Assembly (NCBI RefSeq): GCF_000024185.1 | Contig: NC_013790.1 | Location: forward strand, 2,865,613 to 2,929,612 | Length of the DNA: 64,000 nucleotides | Direction: 5' to 3' | DNA from: Methanobrevibacter ruminantium M1 | GTDB taxonomy: Archaea; Methanobacteriota; Methanobacteria; Methanobacteriales; Methanobacteriaceae | Shown: positions 7,436-17,608 of the stretch, in pieces | How positions within the stretch are numbered: position 1 is the stretch's first letter | Layout of the letters: every line of letters starts with the position of its first letter | Made by a program: the position numbers and the translations under genes | Notes under the pieces: model-generated | Seen by the model: only the letters and a program-made list of their open reading frames with translations | Databases searched by the model: none | What the model was told of the DNA's origin: nothing

Positions 7436-10400
7436 ATGAGTATTAAACGAATATTACTTACGAGTTTAATGCTATTTATAATAATATTTTCAATTTCGTT
7501 TGTAAGTGCAAATGAAAATGTAACAAATGACGTAAGTACGAATGAACTATCAACACAAACTGTATCAAACGATATAACTACTAGTGAAAGTATAAGCGAT
7601 ACTAGTCTAGACTCTGGAGAAAACCGGGGTTTGGATGAGATCAAATCGAATTCGACAGAAGAGTCATCATCATCCAATTTGGACCTTGAGGATGGCACTT
7701 TAAATAACGATGAAATTGAAAGTGATGATTGTTTAACTAAAAATGGAAAAGAAGCAACATTGCAAGCAAATAAACTTAGTCTTGACATTAATATGAGTAG
7801 AGGTACAGCCCAAGATGTACTGGACGCAATCGTACGAATTTCCAGTCAAGGGGGAGGTACACTCTATCTGAATGGTGGAACCTATACTGAAGGAGGCCAT
7901 GCCAGAGTTTATAATAATGACACTGATAGTTTCCGTAATATCGTAAGGAACGATGGAATAGTAGACATTTCAAATGTTCGCGTAGTTGGTGGTAGCGTAG
8001 ACAATCCAAATCAATATGCTACATTTCAACCAAATACTCGTGATAGTACTTCATTGGCCTTTAGCGGTTACGGTGTTTGGGATGGTAATGGAACTAGATA
8101 TTACCCTGATTCCGGTTTTAATTTAACTAACGTTACTTTTGAAAATTTAAACTGTACAGGTAGATTCTTTAGTTTTAACAGCGGGTATTTGACAGATTGT
8201 GTTTTTAATAATCTGGAGTCCTATCAGCACCTCTTCTTCGTAACTGGAGCTTACAATGATGGTGGTAAGCCAATAGTACTAACTAATTGTAACTTCACCA
8301 ATTCCAAACAAACTTACAGGGGTGACGGCCCTGGGGATGGTACTGATGGTACCGGTCAGTTTGGTGTAGTATTCGGTGCTGAAATGTATGGATGTAACTT
8401 CATCAATACAAGCACTGCTACTCACGGTGGTGCTTTTTGTCTTTCAGACGAATGGATAAGTGCTGCATGCGTTCCAAGTAAGTTAGTTGATTGTAATTTT
8501 ATCAACATTACTTCTCGATGGTTTGCAGTTTACATACATGGAAATTACTCCAATACCACCAGATTTATTACAGAACCTCAAGTGGTGGAAAACTGTAGCT
8601 TTATTAATTGTACAGCAACCGGTGAATTTGGTGGTGCACTCGGAATAAGTCATAACAATGTAATTATAAATAACACTGAGTTTATCCATAACGTCGGTGG
8701 AAAAGGTTCCGCTATTATGGTTGGTGGAATCAATAATACTCATGACGGATTCTTGGGTGTTAATACGCAAGGTAATAATATTACGATTTATAATTGTACC
8801 TTTGAGGACAATATTGCAAAAATTGAAGGTCAAAGCAGTGCTCACAGTACTGATCCTCCATTCACTACTTACCCTACAGGTTATGGAGGTGCTGTTTATG
8901 TGTATGGTAATCATACCAAAATCATAGATAGTACATTTAACAACAACACTGCAGATGATTCTTGTGGTGCTGCAATCTACATTAGAGGTGACAATACCAC
9001 TGTCGTTAATTCTGAGTTCTATAACCATACCAGTGAAAACGGTACTATATATTTAGTTGGTAACGATTGTAAAATCAAAGATTCCCTTTTCCACGACAAC
9101 GATGCAGACTCTACTGGTGCTTGTATTTTCGTTGAAGGAAATAGGGCAGAAATCGGCAATACTACATTCGTCAACAACACCGCTCCTAATGGTGGATGTG
9201 TATTCATTATAGGTGACCATACCTTGGTAGACAATGACACCAAATTCATAACAAACAATGCTACAAACGGTGCAGGAATCTATGTTAACGGATCAAACAC
9301 CATGATTCTAAATACCAGCTTTATCAACAATACAGCTGTAAACGGATCAGGTGCATTCATCTATGGTCACGACACTGACGTAAACGGCTCTTACTTTGAA
9401 GGAAACGATGCTACAAACGGTGGAGCAGTATTCATTGAAGGAAACATCAACGATATTTCCAACAATACATTCCTCAGAAACAATGCTACCAATCAAGGTG
9501 GAGCAGTATATATTGACGGAAACCATACCAAAGTCAATTATAACAACTTCACAGAGAATGAAGCGATTCCAATTAGCGAAGATCAGGAAACCGGTCTCGG
9601 TGGAGCTATCTTCATAAGGGGAAACGATACAAATACAACTGCAAACACTTTCCTCCACAACAAGGCACGTAACGGATCTGCAATCTACACAGACGGAACT
9701 AACTTCTATCTTCACAATGATCATTTCTTAGAAAACCAAGCGTGGAGTTATCTGTTAATTACAACTGCAGACCCTGCAGAAAGCTTATATAAGGAACAAG
9801 ATATTGAAATCAACGTTTTATACAGAGCTGGAGACAATATTATCAATGCTATTCACAACAGGAACAAACCAAATGAAACACACTTCATGAATGTAACCTA
9901 TTCCCACAGTGAATTCGGTAATATCACAACTAGTCCTGCCGACCAGTATGTCGAACCTGTAGACGGCGTTGAAAACAGTCGAGAAGGAGAGTTATTGTAC
10001 CAAGACGACCGTGAAAACTATCAACAAATCGAACTCAGGGTAGAGCATGAAAATGGTGATTTAGCATTGCCAAGGACACCATTTAGAACCAACATCTACG
10101 GAAATGTTAACACTACCTTGAATAAATCTTCCTTAAGGAAAGGTTTATACGTTGTAGGGGCTGAGCACATTGAAGATTGGAACTATAAGTTCATTATGAA
10201 TTCTACAAGTTTCAGAATCCTTGATACAATGGACATAATGGTTAACAAAACCAGTGACAAGGAAGAATACTTCCAAGACGAAATAGCAGAATGGGAATTA
10301 ATTTTCCATAACACAGACAACGGTACTGACGCTGAAAACGTGACAATGACCGATCACTTGCCTAATGTATTTGAATTGATGAATCTCAGCTACATGTTCT

Positions 10401-13400
10401 ATACCCCAACAGAGGCAATTACAAATGCTACACTCTACTTAAACAATAATACCTTAAGATACGGAGTATATAACTCAAGCAGTCAGCAATGGGTCTACGG
10501 CGATGCAAGATATAATGCAAGCGCCAATAGTTGGACATATTATTTCTTTGACTATGACAATGTCACTTATGTCTACACTGAATTCAACGCTGATGACTTT
10601 GTACCTGTATTCGGACCTGTCATATACAGCAACAGCACTGATGTCTGCTATGACAACATCAGCTACAACATTCCTGAAGAGGACTGGTACTATGATACCA
10701 TCATGGTAAACGGTCAGGAAGTAAGATACGGTCATTTCAATGCAACAGAATTCGAACAATACTTCGGACCATCATACTATGATGAAGACAACAAGACTTG
10801 GGTTTGGATACATAGGGGAGAGGACCCATTGAATCCAGGCCAGGAAACTGATCTTCGCACTATCTATGATCCTGAGTCTAACATCTGGGTTATAGATGAT
10901 TATATGCACTATCCAGAGAGAAAGACAGTTACAGAAAAAGTCGTCTTTACCATTGTAAACGACACAGCAAACAATCTGACCCATCTTTCATTATACGCAA
11001 GAGACTTTGATGTAAACGTAACAGGTTACGTAAACTTCACAACAAACTGTACAAGATCAGGTGACTACACTAACGTTGTAAACGTTACAACCCCAGACTA
11101 TGACTGGGACTTGTCAAACAACGTAGCTAACAGATCTGTACTCGTCGACCCGCTTCCAAACAAGACAGTCAGCAACACAACTCCTTACTACCATGACTAT
11201 GTCGACTACAACTTGACAATCATGAACACAGGCAATTCAACCTACGACCAAATCCTAACCGTTGTAGACAGCTTGCCTGAAGGACTAGTCTACAATACAA
11301 CAGTAGGCATTTTATACGCTGACCAAATCGGCGAAACACTTGTGGAAAACCAAGGACGCACAGTTACCTGGAACGTTACAAACATTCCGGCAAATACCAA
11401 TGCAACCATAATTGTAAGGGTATATGTAGATGCTCTTGGAAACTTGACAAACAACATGACACTCATAGCTCCAAGCGGAGACAACAGAACCGTAAACGCT
11501 ACAATTACACCGGTAACCTATACCGATGTATCTGTTAACAAAACAGTCGAAAAAGAGGAATACTTCATAAACGACACTATAGTTTGGACCATAACCGTAT
11601 CCGTTGCAGGAAACGGTTCAAATGCAACAAACGTCAACCTTTCAGATGTATTGCCTCCTGAAGTCGAATATATTAGCACAAACGGTACATACGACAATGC
11701 AACCAATTCCTGGTACATCGGCAACATGACCAATGGAAGCAGCGTATCAATCACAATTGATACCCGGGCAATAAGAGTTGCAGAAAATGTTACCAACGTA
11801 GCAAACGTAAGCTGTAACGAAACCGAATGGGACTATGAAAACAACAGAGACAACGCAACAGTAAGCATTATTCCTGTTCCTCAGAAAACCGTCAACGAAA
11901 CAAATCCAACATTTGGCAAATACGTTGACTACAACCTAACAATAATCAACAATGGTGCAGAGCCATATACAGACACATTGACCGTTGTAGACAACTTGCC
12001 TGAAGGACTAGCCTACAATAACACCGTAAGCATTCTATATGCTGATCAAGTTGGCGACACAATTGTGGAAAACAATAACCGCACCATTACATGGTACGTT
12101 ACAAACATTCCTGCAAATACAAATGCAACAATAATTGTAAGGGTCTATGTAGGCATTCTTGGCGAACAGATAAACAACTACACTCTTATAGGTCCAAAAG
12201 GATCTAACAGAACTGTAAATGCTTCAATTGTTGTAGAACCAAAAGTTGACATATCAGTTGAAAAAACAAGCGACAAAATCAACTACTTTGAAGGCGAAAC
12301 CGTAATCTGGACCATTACTGTATCAAATGCAAACAATGCAACTCCAGCAACCAACGTAACCCTCAAAGACATCTTGCCAGAGGAAGTAGAATTTGTAAGT
12401 GCCAACGACACATACAGCAACGAAACCGGAATCTGGTACATCGGAGACATGGCAAACGGAACAAGCAGAACAATAGTAATTAATACTACTGCTATAAGAT
12501 CCAAAACAAATGTCACAAACGTAGCAAGCGTAAACTGTACTGAAAAAGAATGGAATTACACAAACAATGTTGACAATGCAACAATAAACATCTACCCATT
12601 GATTAACAAGACTGTAAGCAATTCTACCCCTGACTATGGAGATGAAGTTGAATACAACCTCACAGTGATAAACACTGGAGACGTAATGTTCAACGAAACT
12701 GTCACACTTGTGGACAGGCTCCCAGAAGGAGTCGACTTCATAAAAGTACTAAACGAAGATGGTTTAAAGGTAATAAGTTTCGACCACTCTACCAAAAACC
12801 TAACATGGGTTGTCACAAACATATCAGCTAACACAAAAGCAACCATAACCATCCTAGCAAATTGTACCTTGGTCGGTCTCCAAGAAAACACCTGGACCAT
12901 CTACGGACCAGAGGGCATGAACAGAACAGTTAACGCAACAATCGTAGTAGGACCAAAAGTAGACGTATCAGTTGAAAAAACAAGCGACAAAATCAACTAC
13001 TTCGAAGGGGAAACAGTCATTTGGACCATAACCGTGCACAATGCAAACAATGGAACAAACGCAACAAACGTGACCCTTAAAGACATATTACCAGAAGAAG
13101 TCTTATACGTTAGCTCAAATGGTACATACAACAATAATACCGGAATCTGGTACATAGGCAACATGACCAATGGATCAAGCAGAACAATCGTGATCAACAC
13201 CACTGCAATAAAATCCAAAGCAAATGTAACAAACGTGGCAAACGTAAGCTGTAATGAAACCGAATGGAACTACACAAACAATGTAGACGATGCTGTAATC
13301 AACATCTATCCATTAATCAACAAGACCGTAAGCAATCCAACCCCAGACTATCACGAAGAGATTGAATACAACCTCACCGTGGAAAACACTGGAGACATAA

Positions 13401-16400
13401 TGTTCAACGAAACCGTTACACTCGTCGACAGGCTCCCAATAGGAGTTGACTTCATAAAAGTAGTGAACGTAACCGGTTTAAAGGTAATAAGTTTCGATAA
13501 CACTACCAAAAACCTAACCTGGAACGTAACAAACATAACAGCACATACAAAAGCAACTATAACAATACTTGCAGTATGTAATGCTATTGGAGTCCAAGAC
13601 AACACTTGGACAATCTACGGACCAGAAGGTATGAACAGAACCGTAAACGCTACAATCGAAGTAAAACCAATAGTGGACGTGTCAATTACAAAGGTAGCCG
13701 ACCAAGAAATATACCACATAGGCGACAACGTAACCTGGATCATTACTGTGCACAATGCATGGAACGGAACCAACGCAACCAACGTCAACGTCAACGACAT
13801 ATTACCAAAAGAAGTCGAATACCTAACCCACACAGTTACACAAGGTCAATACAACAACAGAACCGGAATCTGGACTATAGGATTCATGGCAAACGGAACA
13901 AGTCAGACACTCACAATAGTATCCGTCGCAAAAATCAACAAAACCGACATAACCAATGTCGCAAACGTAAGTTGCAGCGAAAAAGAATGGAACTATTCAA
14001 ACAACAGAGACTACGCAACAATAGAAATTGTTGACACTCCAATCAACAAGACTGCAAGCAAACCGGTCCCAGACTACCACGAAGAGATCGAATACTACTT
14101 GACAGTCACAAACCTAGCAAATGAAACCTATAACAAAACCGTGACACTAGTGGACAGCCTACCAGAAGGAGTCACATTCCTTAGAGTGGTAAACGAAACC
14201 GGCTTAAGAGTACTAGGCTTCGAAAGACGTGGCAATCACCAAATCTGGAACGTCACAGACATCGAACCAAACACAACCGCAGTAATTACCATACTAGCAA
14301 GATGTGACGCAGTCGGAACAAAAATCAACAACTGGACAATCTACTACCCTAACGGAGACAGCGAAACCGTAAACGCAACAATCGAGGTAAAACCAATAGT
14401 GGACGTGTCAATTACAAAGGTAGCCGACCAAGAAATATACCACATAGGCGACAACGTAACCTGGATCATTACTGTGCACAATGCATGGAACGGAACCAAC
14501 GCAACCAACGTTAACGTCAACGACATATTACCAAAAGAAGTCGAATACCTAACCCACACAGTTACACAAGGTCAATACAACAACAGAACCGGAATCTGGA
14601 CTATAGGATTCATGGCAAACGGAACAAGTCAGACACTCACAATAGTATCCGTCGCAAAAATCAACAAAACCGACATAACCAATGTCGCAAACGTAAGCTG
14701 CAGCGAAAAAGAATGGAACTATTCAAACAACAGAGACAACGCAACAATAGAAATTGTTGACACTCCAATCAACAAGACTGCAAGCAAACCGGTCCCAGAC
14801 TACCACGAAGAGATCGAATACTACTTGACAGTCACAAACCTAGCAAATGAAACCTATAACAAAACCGTGACACTAGTGGACAGCCTACCAGAAGGAGTCA
14901 CATTCCTTAGAGTGGTAAACACAAGCGGCTTAAGAGTGCTAAGCTTCAACAGCACTGAAAAAGTCCAAACCTGGACCGTAACAGACATCGAAGCAAACAC
15001 AACCGCAGTAATTACCATACTAGCAAGATGTGACGCAGTCGGAATAGAAATCAACAACTGGACAATCTACTACCCTAACGGAGACAGCAAAAAAGTAGAA
15101 ACTCCAATCGATGTACAGCCAATAGTTGACTTGTCAACTACAAAAACCAGCAATAAGGACGTATACTTCCTAGACGACACAGCAGTCTGGACCATTACCG
15201 TCCACAATGCATGGAATGGAACCAACGCAACAAATGTCGTCATAGACGAATTGTTCCCAAGTGAATTTGAAATCATCAACTACACAACAACAAAAGGAAG
15301 ATACGATCCTAGCGCACGTGCATGGACAATTGATTTCATGGAAAATGGCACAACAGAAACATTGGTAATCACCTCAGTTGCAACAGTGGTTACACCATTC
15401 GTTGACAACCCTGTAAATGTAACAAGCGATGAAAGGGATTGGAACCTATCCAACAACCCATCCAATAAGTCTGTAAAAGTCATAGACATTCCAGATCCAG
15501 AAAAAACCGTGAACAATGCAACTCCTTACTACAATGATACCGTTGTATACAGCTTGACTATCAAAAACACTGGAGACATTAAATACACTAACAAGTTAAC
15601 AGTTATTGATAGCATGCCACAAGGATTGGAATATGTCAAAACCGTTGGTATAAGTGGTGCTAAGTTAATCAAGGAAGTTGTTAAAGGACAAGTGATCACT
15701 TGGACAATTACCAATATCTCTGCACACTCAAATGCAGTGATAAAAGTAAGAGTCAGAGCAAAAGCACTTGGAAACCTAACCAACAACTTGACCATTGTAA
15801 CTCCACATGCAAACAAGACTGTAAACTGTACCATTACTCCAGTACCTATTGCTGACTTAGCAGTCACAAAAACAAATGACCATTATGGCAAAGACTGCCT
15901 TAACAGCACATTTGTATACTGGACTATAAAAGTTGTAAACTACGGCCCTAACACCGCAGTGAATGCAATCGCAAAAGACATCTTACCTGAAGGAATAATC
16001 TACCTTTCAGATGATTCTGACGGAGCATACGATTACGAAACTGGAATCTGGACAATAGGAAACCTTGCAAAAGGCAAATCTGTAACAATGACCATAGAAA
16101 CAATTGTTGACGCTATCGACACAAGAATCAACAACAAAGTGGTCGTCTCATCAGACACCTACGATCCGGACAAATCCAACAACCGTGACAACAGCTCTAT
16201 AAAAGTCATTTCAATCGCTGACTTGAAACTCACCAAGACAGCTAACGTGACCAAAACTTATGTAGGAGAAAACTTCACTTACACTATTACCGTTGTCAAC
16301 CTTGGTCCTGATACAGCAGTAAACTCTCGTGTATACGACGTATTGCCAAAAGGAGTGAAACTCCTAAGCTTCAACGAAAGCAAAGGAAGTTACAACCCTC

Positions 16401-16675
16401 AAACAGGCAAATGGGCCATCGGAGACATGGCATTAGGTGAAGAAGTAACCCTTAAAGTAAACGTCAGAGCATTAACAACTGGAAAAATTGTTAACGAAGC
16501 ACGCGTCGAAAGTGACACTTACGACAACGACACTTCAAACAACAATGACTCAGCAACTGTAATCGTGATCGGAGACAATCCTCCAATCAAGATGCTACCT
16601 ACAGGTAATCCAATACTAATTGCACTCTTGTCATTACTTGCAATTGTTGGCGTAACACTTAGAAGGAAAAGTTAA
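7436..16675 (+). CDS. Giant adhesin-like surface protein
   Basis: 3079 residues. A signal peptide (1-25, ending SFVSA) and an acidic Ser/Thr-rich segment lead to a right-handed beta-helix region (about 115-780) built of GGAVYI-G-N and NxTF-NN repeats. After a tyrosine-rich region (about 990-1180) come more than a dozen DUF11/CARDB-like beta-sandwich repeats of ~120 residues that alternate in two types. The C-terminus has MLPTGNP, a hydrophobic segment and RRKS, which resembles a sorting or membrane-anchor signal. NxT/NxS sites are very dense. Such adhesin-like proteins are a hallmark of gut Methanobrevibacter and probably mediate contact with other cells or surfaces. The start has GAGGAA eight bases upstream. 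The binding target cannot be read from sequence. Confidence 0.9.
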   Translation: MSIKRILLTSLMLFIIIFSISFVSANENVTNDVSTNELSTQTVSNDITTSESISDTSLDSGENRGLDEIKSNSTEESSSSNLDLEDGTLNNDEIESDDCLTKNGKEATLQANKLSLDINMSRGTAQDVLDAIVRISSQGGGTLYLNGGTYTEGGHARVYNNDTDSFRNIVRNDGIVDISNVRVVGGSVDNPNQYATFQPNTRDSTSLAFSGYGVWDGNGTRYYPDSGFNLTNVTFENLNCTGRFFSFNSGYLTDCVFNNLESYQHLFFVTGAYNDGGKPIVLTNCNFTNSKQTYRGDGPGDGTDGTGQFGVVFGAEMYGCNFINTSTATHGGAFCLSDEWISAACVPSKLVDCNFINITSRWFAVYIHGNYSNTTRFITEPQVVENCSFINCTATGEFGGALGISHNNVIINNTEFIHNVGGKGSAIMVGGINNTHDGFLGVNTQGNNITIYNCTFEDNIAKIEGQSSAHSTDPPFTTYPTGYGGAVYVYGNHTKIIDSTFNNNTADDSCGAAIYIRGDNTTVVNSEFYNHTSENGTIYLVGNDCKIKDSLFHDNDADSTGACIFVEGNRAEIGNTTFVNNTAPNGGCVFIIGDHTLVDNDTKFITNNATNGAGIYVNGSNTMILNTSFINNTAVNGSGAFIYGHDTDVNGSYFEGNDATNGGAVFIEGNINDISNNTFLRNNATNQGGAVYIDGNHTKVNYNNFTENEAIPISEDQETGLGGAIFIRGNDTNTTANTFLHNKARNGSAIYTDGTNFYLHNDHFLENQAWSYLLITTADPAESLYKEQDIEINVLYRAGDNIINAIHNRNKPNETHFMNVTYSHSEFGNITTSPADQYVEPVDGVENSREGELLYQDDRENYQQIELRVEHENGDLALPRTPFRTNIYGNVNTTLNKSSLRKGLYVVGAEHIEDWNYKFIMNSTSFRILDTMDIMVNKTSDKEEYFQDEIAEWELIFHNTDNGTDAENVTMTDHLPNVFELMNLSYMFYTPTEAITNATLYLNNNTLRYGVYNSSSQQWVYGDARYNASANSWTYYFFDYDNVTYVYTEFNADDFVPVFGPVIYSNSTDVCYDNISYNIPEEDWYYDTIMVNGQEVRYGHFNATEFEQYFGPSYYDEDNKTWVWIHRGEDPLNPGQETDLRTIYDPESNIWVIDDYMHYPERKTVTEKVVFTIVNDTANNLTHLSLYARDFDVNVTGYVNFTTNCTRSGDYTNVVNVTTPDYDWDLSNNVANRSVLVDPLPNKTVSNTTPYYHDYVDYNLTIMNTGNSTYDQILTVVDSLPEGLVYNTTVGILYADQIGETLVENQGRTVTWNVTNIPANTNATIIVRVYVDALGNLTNNMTLIAPSGDNRTVNATITPVTYTDVSVNKTVEKEEYFINDTIVWTITVSVAGNGSNATNVNLSDVLPPEVEYISTNGTYDNATNSWYIGNMTNGSSVSITIDTRAIRVAENVTNVANVSCNETEWDYENNRDNATVSIIPVPQKTVNETNPTFGKYVDYNLTIINNGAEPYTDTLTVVDNLPEGLAYNNTVSILYADQVGDTIVENNNRTITWYVTNIPANTNATIIVRVYVGILGEQINNYTLIGPKGSNRTVNASIVVEPKVDISVEKTSDKINYFEGETVIWTITVSNANNATPATNVTLKDILPEEVEFVSANDTYSNETGIWYIGDMANGTSRTIVINTTAIRSKTNVTNVASVNCTEKEWNYTNNVDNATINIYPLINKTVSNSTPDYGDEVEYNLTVINTGDVMFNETVTLVDRLPEGVDFIKVLNEDGLKVISFDHSTKNLTWVVTNISANTKATITILANCTLVGLQENTWTIYGPEGMNRTVNATIVVGPKVDVSVEKTSDKINYFEGETVIWTITVHNANNGTNATNVTLKDILPEEVLYVSSNGTYNNNTGIWYIGNMTNGSSRTIVINTTAIKSKANVTNVANVSCNETEWNYTNNVDDAVINIYPLINKTVSNPTPDYHEEIEYNLTVENTGDIMFNETVTLVDRLPIGVDFIKVVNVTGLKVISFDNTTKNLTWNVTNITAHTKATITILAVCNAIGVQDNTWTIYGPEGMNRTVNATIEVKPIVDVSITKVADQEIYHIGDNVTWIITVHNAWNGTNATNVNVNDILPKEVEYLTHTVTQGQYNNRTGIWTIGFMANGTSQTLTIVSVAKINKTDITNVANVSCSEKEWNYSNNRDYATIEIVDTPINKTASKPVPDYHEEIEYYLTVTNLANETYNKTVTLVDSLPEGVTFLRVVNETGLRVLGFERRGNHQIWNVTDIEPNTTAVITILARCDAVGTKINNWTIYYPNGDSETVNATIEVKPIVDVSITKVADQEIYHIGDNVTWIITVHNAWNGTNATNVNVNDILPKEVEYLTHTVTQGQYNNRTGIWTIGFMANGTSQTLTIVSVAKINKTDITNVANVSCSEKEWNYSNNRDNATIEIVDTPINKTASKPVPDYHEEIEYYLTVTNLANETYNKTVTLVDSLPEGVTFLRVVNTSGLRVLSFNSTEKVQTWTVTDIEANTTAVITILARCDAVGIEINNWTIYYPNGDSKKVETPIDVQPIVDLSTTKTSNKDVYFLDDTAVWTITVHNAWNGTNATNVVIDELFPSEFEIINYTTTKGRYDPSARAWTIDFMENGTTETLVITSVATVVTPFVDNPVNVTSDERDWNLSNNPSNKSVKVIDIPDPEKTVNNATPYYNDTVVYSLTIKNTGDIKYTNKLTVIDSMPQGLEYVKTVGISGAKLIKEVVKGQVITWTITNISAHSNAVIKVRVRAKALGNLTNNLTIVTPHANKTVNCTITPVPIADLAVTKTNDHYGKDCLNSTFVYWTIKVVNYGPNTAVNAIAKDILPEGIIYLSDDSDGAYDYETGIWTIGNLAKGKSVTMTIETIVDAIDTRINNKVVVSSDTYDPDKSNNRDNSSIKVISIADLKLTKTANVTKTYVGENFTYTITVVNLGPDTAVNSRVYDVLPKGVKLLSFNESKGSYNPQTGKWAIGDMALGEEVTLKVNVRALTTGKIVNEARVESDTYDNDTSNNNDSATVIVIGDNPPIKMLPTGNPILIALLSLLAIVGVTLRRKS
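13661..14916 (+). repeat. 726 bp nearly identical tandem duplication inside the adhesin gene
   Basis: Bases from about 13661 to 14190 recur at 14387-14916 with only a few changes (offset exactly 726 bp, 242 codons). The unit is one pair of DUF11-like domains. Other domain pairs in the gene are clearly more diverged, so this duplication or gene conversion is recent and keeps the frame. Confidence 0.9.
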
Positions 16676-16686
16676 ACACATTTTTT

Positions 16687-16728
16687 AATTGGGAAAATTC
16701 TATTTTTCCCAATTTTTAAATTTTTTTT
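16687..16728 (+). terminator. Terminator of the adhesin gene
   Basis: AATTGGGAAAA pairs perfectly with TTTTCCCAATT (16704-16714) around a 6-base loop, followed by a T-rich run. It lies 12 bases after the adhesin stop codon. Confidence 0.85.
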
Positions 16729-16733
16729 AAAAA

Positions 16734-16868
16734 ACTAATTTTAATAAAACTAAATTTTACTAATCTTAATAACTTAACTAATTTTAATAAAACTAAATTT
16801 TACTAATCTTAATAACTTAACTAATTTTAATAAAATAATTTTACTAATCTTATAACTGAACTAATTTT
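16734..16868. repeat. 43 bp AT-rich tandem repeat, about 3 copies
   Basis: Units beginning ACTAATTTTAATAAAACTAA start at 16734, 16777 and 16820, with a partial fourth at 16860. They are non-coding and lie between the adhesin terminator and tex. Confidence 0.85.
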
Positions 16869-17188
16869 CATTTTCAGTAATTTTTAATAGAATTTTTACT
16901 CACATTAAAAACTAATTTTTTAACGATTTTAAAAAGAATTTTATATTAATGATTAAACAATTTATTAAACTCAGATAACTTGCATCTAATTTATTTTGAA
17001 GTTGATTATTTTGATGGTAATTTAAGAATATGTATAAAATAAAAATAGCTACTTTTAATTTAATTGATTTATATATTCAAATATTATTTTTCAAAATATT
17101 ACATATACCATAAATGGTAGAAAGAGCTCAAAAAGTGAAAAAATTAGAAATTGAAAAAAATTTAAAATTCGATGAATTAACATTATAA

Positions 17189-17345
17189 AAAAAATTAATG
17201 AAATTATGATTGAAGGAATAATAAAATTTTATCTAAAAAATTAATGAAATTATGATTGAAGGAATAAAAAAATTTTATCTAAAAAATTAATGAAATTATG
17301 ATTGAAGGAATAAAAAAATTTTATCTAAAAAATTAATGAAATTAT
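17189..17345. repeat. 46 bp AT-rich tandem repeat, 3.4 copies
   Basis: Units beginning AAAAAATTAATGAAATTATG start at about 17189, 17235, 17281 and 17327. They contain GATTGAAGGAAT, are non-coding and are not spaced like CRISPR repeats. The rest of the 16676-17608 gap shows nothing further. Confidence 0.85.
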
Positions 17346-17608
17346 GAAATTAAAAAATTATAAATATAGACAGAATTATAAAATTATTAAGGTAAAAATT
17401 AATAGAATTATATTATTTTTATAATCTTAAATTTTTTTAACTTAATTTAAAACTAATTTATAACTTAATTAATAACTTAATATATAACTTAAATTTCAAT
17501 GAAAAAATGAAGATAATAGATGATTTACTTTATAATCTAAAACTTTGATTAAAATAGGAATTTAAAAAATATATTTTGGATTAAATTTTACGAGGAGGAA
17601 AAACAAAC

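Noticed and set aside
7384-7788. 134-residue frame antisense to the adhesin start
   Set aside because: Shadow of the Ser/Thr-rich coding strand with no start signals. The same holds for the many antisense frames across the adhesin gene.
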